A stretch of DNA of 15,183 bases. Source: an uncultured Gammaproteobacteria bacterium (GTDB lineage: Bacteria > Pseudomonadota > Gammaproteobacteria > UBA9214). Each line of letters starts with the position of its first letter. Positions within the stretch are counted from its first letter, which is position 1. Where the stretch lies: NCBI GenBank assembly GCA_905480065.1, contig CAJQOV010000129.1, positions 1 through 15,183 on the forward strand. The letters are read 5' to 3'. Under the pieces are notes generated by a model. The model did no database searches. It was not told the origin of the DNA and saw nothing but the letters and a program-made list of their open reading frames with translations. The translations under genes and the position numbers were made by a program. Positions 13,395 through 15,183 of this stretch are shown here, piece by piece.

Positions 13395-13682
13395 ATGGCA
13401 AACGAAGGCTATCATGAACCGGTTAATGAACTCACCGATGCAACCCGAGACATGCATCGCGCCATCACCTCACTCATGGAAGAACTGGAGGCGGTGGACT
13501 GGTATAACCAGCGTGTCGATGCCTGCAAGGACCCGGCACTGAAGGCCATTCTGGCGCACAACCGTGACGAGGAGAAGGAACACGCCGCCATGGTGCTGGA
13601 GTGGATCCGCCGCCAGGACCCGGTGCTGGACAAGGAACTGAAGGACTACCTGTTTACCGACAAGGAAATCGCGCACGGGTAG
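13395..13682 (+). CDS. Encapsulated-ferritin (EncFtn) family ferritin-like protein
   Basis: 95 aa, ATG with GGAG 7 bases upstream. Sequence blocks MHRAITSLMEELEAVDWYNQRVDAC and LAHNRDEEKEHAAMVLEWIRR closely match the EncFtn core: two helices giving half a four-helix ferroxidase bundle, active as a dimer within a decamer. Likely iron ligands are a Glu in EELE (30/32) and the ExxH pair Glu60/His63. In Rhodospirillum rubrum and others EncFtn oxidises Fe(II) and is loaded into an encapsulin shell through a C-terminal peptide (LTVGSLR-type). Here the protein ends at KEIAHG with no such tail, and no encapsulin gene follows before the mobile DNA. Either a shell-free variant or a truncated cargo; the core itself looks intact. 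Confidence 0.9.
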   Translation: MANEGYHEPVNELTDATRDMHRAITSLMEELEAVDWYNQRVDACKDPALKAILAHNRDEEKEHAAMVLEWIRRQDPVLDKELKDYLFTDKEIAHG

Positions 13683-13755
13683 GGCAGGCGCGGAACCAGC
13701 TGGCGTCTCGCGCCAGGGAGTAAAAAATACGCCACAGAGAACACAGAGAAATGAT
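13683..13755. other. Intergenic segment after the ferritin gene
   Basis: Holds a 6-bp hairpin (CTGGCG-tctcg-CGCCAG, 13700-13716) followed by GGAGTAAAAAA, so it lacks the T-run of a terminator. A short ACAGAGAA direct duplication (about 13734-13750) borders the MITE-like repeat that follows. Confidence 0.4.
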
Positions 13756-13835
13756 GTCATTCCCGCGCAGGCGGGAATTCAGTCCGGGGGCATGTACCAG
13801 GGTTTGGGCTGGATCCCCGCCTGCGCAGGGACGAC
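13756..13835. repeat. 80-bp MITE-like element with 27-bp imperfect terminal inverted repeats
   Basis: The left arm (13756-13782) starts GTCATTCCCGCGCAGGCGGG; the right arm (13809-13835), reverse-complemented, starts GTCGTCCCTGCGCAGGCGGG. The arms match at 22 of 27 positions. The left arm contains ATTCCC-N8-GGGAAT, the form of the neisserial dRS3 repeat, a motif also seen between genes in many proteobacteria. It has no coding capacity. Confidence 0.75.
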
Positions 13836-14105
13836 GTGTAGTCGATCGGTTGATCTGGCAGACTCTAATATAAACGATCGCTTAACGGCAGGAACCGACC
13901 CAACCAGGAAGTTCAGCTGTCGGCAATGCATGTCAGGAAAGTACTGGGAACGGTCGATCCCGGGCCAGACTATGAACGGAGATTTTCGACCCACTGCTGT
14001 CTTTCAGGCTCTTGACCTCCAACGACAGGTCTGTCGCGTTAGCGGTCATACGCTTTCAGTTATCTAACTGGTTCTTTCATACATAAGCAGACATTCGTGA
14101 ATTGT
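13836..14105. other. Unassigned AT-richer intergenic segment
   Basis: Short open frames cross it on both strands, partly through the repeat, but none has a recognisable domain or Shine-Dalgarno. It appears to be decayed or imported DNA next to the LysR fragment. Confidence 0.4.
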
Positions 14106-14640
14106 TTAGCCATAAATCGACAAATGCTCGTCAAGAAAGTCTATCAACACTCTAACTCTGCGCGGAAGATTACGATTGAGAGGGTAGAGAGCCGATATTG
14201 CAGTTGGTTGTTGATAATCTGGTAACAATAGCTGAAGCGCGCCAGTATCTATATGCATTTTGAACAAGAAGTTGGGGTCAAAACCAATACCTAAACCTTC
14301 GAGTGCTGCATTGACCATTAATTGACCATTATTACAGGTTAAGTTTCCCTGCGCCTTCACCATGATTGATTCACCGTTCGGCATGCGAAATGGCCAGCTT
14401 TGGCTCACTCTCGACTCACGATAAACCAGACAGTTGTGCTGTGTGAGCTCCTCAGGAAGATTCGGTTTACTGACCCGCGGCAGTGAGAAACGTGAACGTC
14501 CAGGTGCCAGCGGGATTACGGTGTGATGACCTGTTACTAGTGTCGATGCCGAACGAGTACCGGGAACTGATTTATACCCTCCAACGATCAGCCTGGCACT
14601 GACATACATTTCAGTCGGTGCCGGCGTCAGTAGCGTCCGG
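14106..14640 (-). pseudogene. LysR-family regulator, C-terminal fragment
   Basis: The frame ends at TAA 14106. The C-terminal ~120 residues fit the LysR effector-binding domain: PNLPEELTQHNCLVYRES, SWPFRMPNGE, then VNAALEGLGIGFDPNFL, GALQLLLPDY, ISALYPLNRNLPRRVRVLIDFLDEHL. Upstream, matches become patchy (STLVTGHHTVIPLAPGRSRF looks like the usual 'ddSSLVARRLAPxxR' region) and there is no winged-helix DNA-binding domain; about the first 150-170 residues of a ~300-aa regulator are missing. The break lies next to the IS91-type element starting near 14640-14690. The segment is visibly less GC-rich than the cytochrome operon, suggesting a foreign origin. It cannot act as a DNA-binding regulator. 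Confidence 0.8.
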
Positions 14641-14686
14641 TTGACTGCTAGCCTGAACCGGAACACCCCGTCGCAAGGATGCGATC

Positions 14687-15183
14687 ATGCCATTGCCGGT
14701 TGCCCGGGAGGCCGGCCCGGGGGATGGTGTTCGCGGCTATCAGCGGCATCGTCCGGAACGGACCCTCCTGTACCAGCTCGTTGCGCAGTACTATCCTGCC
14801 TTCGCGGGCCTTATGGCCGCGCAGGGCAGGCCGTTGCCCGACTACGTGCAGCGGGAATTCGAGGACTACCTCAAGTGCGGGCGCCTGGAGCATGGTTTTC
14901 TGCGCGTACGCTGCACGTCCTGTTACCAGGAACAGCTGGTAGCCTTCAGCTGCAAGCGCCGGGGTTTTTGTCCGAGCTGTGGCACCCGGCGCATGGCCGA
15001 CGACTGCAGGGATGCAGGAGGTAGAGCAATGCAGGAGCAATTGCCGAGAGTGCGGCCCTGCTGGTTGACGATATCCTGCCCGAGGCCCCGGTTCGCCAGT
15101 GGGTACTGAGCTTTCCGTACGCCTTGCGCTTTTTGTTCGCGACCCGCCCGGCGGTGATGGGTCGGGTACTGGGGATCGTCTAC
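14687..15183 (+). pseudogene. IS91-family transposase, 5' part, interrupted
   Basis: The ATG at 14687 (GGA at -8) starts a Zn-ribbon plus HUH-type transposase: RPERTLLYQLVAQYYPAF, GRPLPDYVQREFEDYLKCG, then C-TS-C, C-KRRGF-C-PS-C in the N-terminal zinc domain. After RMAD the frame is lost and runs to a stop at 15107-15109. The expected continuation ESAALLVDDILPEAPVRQW and VLSFPYALRFLFATRPAVM is found from about 15046 in another frame, up to the window edge. The cause is an inserted stretch at 15001-15047. IS91 elements move by rolling-circle transposition; the catalytic HUH and Tyr motifs would lie beyond the window. As it stands the gene cannot make a full transposase without frame correction. 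Confidence 0.88.
15001..15042. mobile_element. 42-bp insertion flanked by 5-bp GCCGA duplication
   Basis: The transposase codons on either side join perfectly if 47 bp are removed. The bases GCCGA occur at 14996-15000 and again at 15043-15047, which looks like a 5-bp target duplication around a 42-bp insert. The insert has repeated GATGCAGGAG/AATGCAGGAG units and a GCAAT...ATTGC inverted pair spanning into the flank. Its origin is unknown. Confidence 0.6.

Noticed and set aside
13363..13401. TTG start of the lipase-like gene at 13401
   Set aside because: It would overlap the ferritin start, and the signal-sequence Met at 13362 has a better upstream AGG.
13700..13716. Hairpin CTGGCG-tctcg-CGCCAG as terminator of the ferritin gene
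   Set aside because: It is followed by GGAG and an A-run, not a T-run, on the plus strand.

Overview
The window looks like a chromosomal segment of a GC-rich gammaproteobacterium. The Bax-inhibitor/YccA, SseB-like and glycerol-kinase-like genes, a tRNA-Ser with encoded CCA, REP-type intergenic repeats and an IS91-family element all fit that. A glycine/tyrosine/proline-rich exported protein resembling sulfur globule proteins hints at a sulfur-oxidising or related lineage (Chromatiales-like), but this is inference; there is no rRNA or other marker gene.

Layout: (1) 1-2355: the 3' end of an FGGY sugar/glycerol kinase; a minus-strand pair (SseB-like protein, then a CPBP glutamic intramembrane protease, overlapping by 4 bp); yccA with its own terminator; tRNA-Ser(UGA). 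(2) 2356-4425: a decayed stretch with REP-like repeats, a frameshifted C-terminal remnant of an SphA/MetA-type outer-membrane family, and an alpha/beta hydrolase that loses homology before its catalytic serine. (3) 4426-5193: a small periplasmic lytic transglycosylase with a Sel1 repeat. (4) 5470-11812: the centrepiece, three genes joined by two 4-bp ATGA overlaps. They encode a membrane-anchored pentaheme cytochrome c fused to a TPR tail, a membrane-anchored FG-GAP/ASPIC-UnbV (CRTAC1-type) beta-propeller protein, and an exported TPR protein. A perfect FNR/Anr box lies upstream at the class-II spacing from a plausible -10. (5) 11813-13682: a strong terminator, the sulfur-globule-like protein with five exact-phase 24-bp repeats and its own FNR-like box, a monoacylglycerol-lipase-like hydrolase, and divergently a ferritin of the encapsulated-ferritin (EncFtn) family with no encapsulin or targeting peptide visible. 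(6) 13683-15183: mobile and decayed DNA: an 80-bp MITE-like inverted repeat with a dRS3-like core, an N-terminally truncated AT-richer LysR regulator fragment, and the start of an IS91-family transposase that is itself broken by a short insertion flanked by a 5-bp duplication.

How the genes may work together: the three-gene operon would place a multiheme electron carrier, a Ca-binding propeller and TPR scaffolds at the outer face of the inner membrane, induced when oxygen falls. Its substrate or partner cannot be read from the sequence. It is the best candidate in the window for an undescribed system. The sulfur-globule-like gene next to it carries a second FNR-type site, so the two may share oxygen-dependent control.
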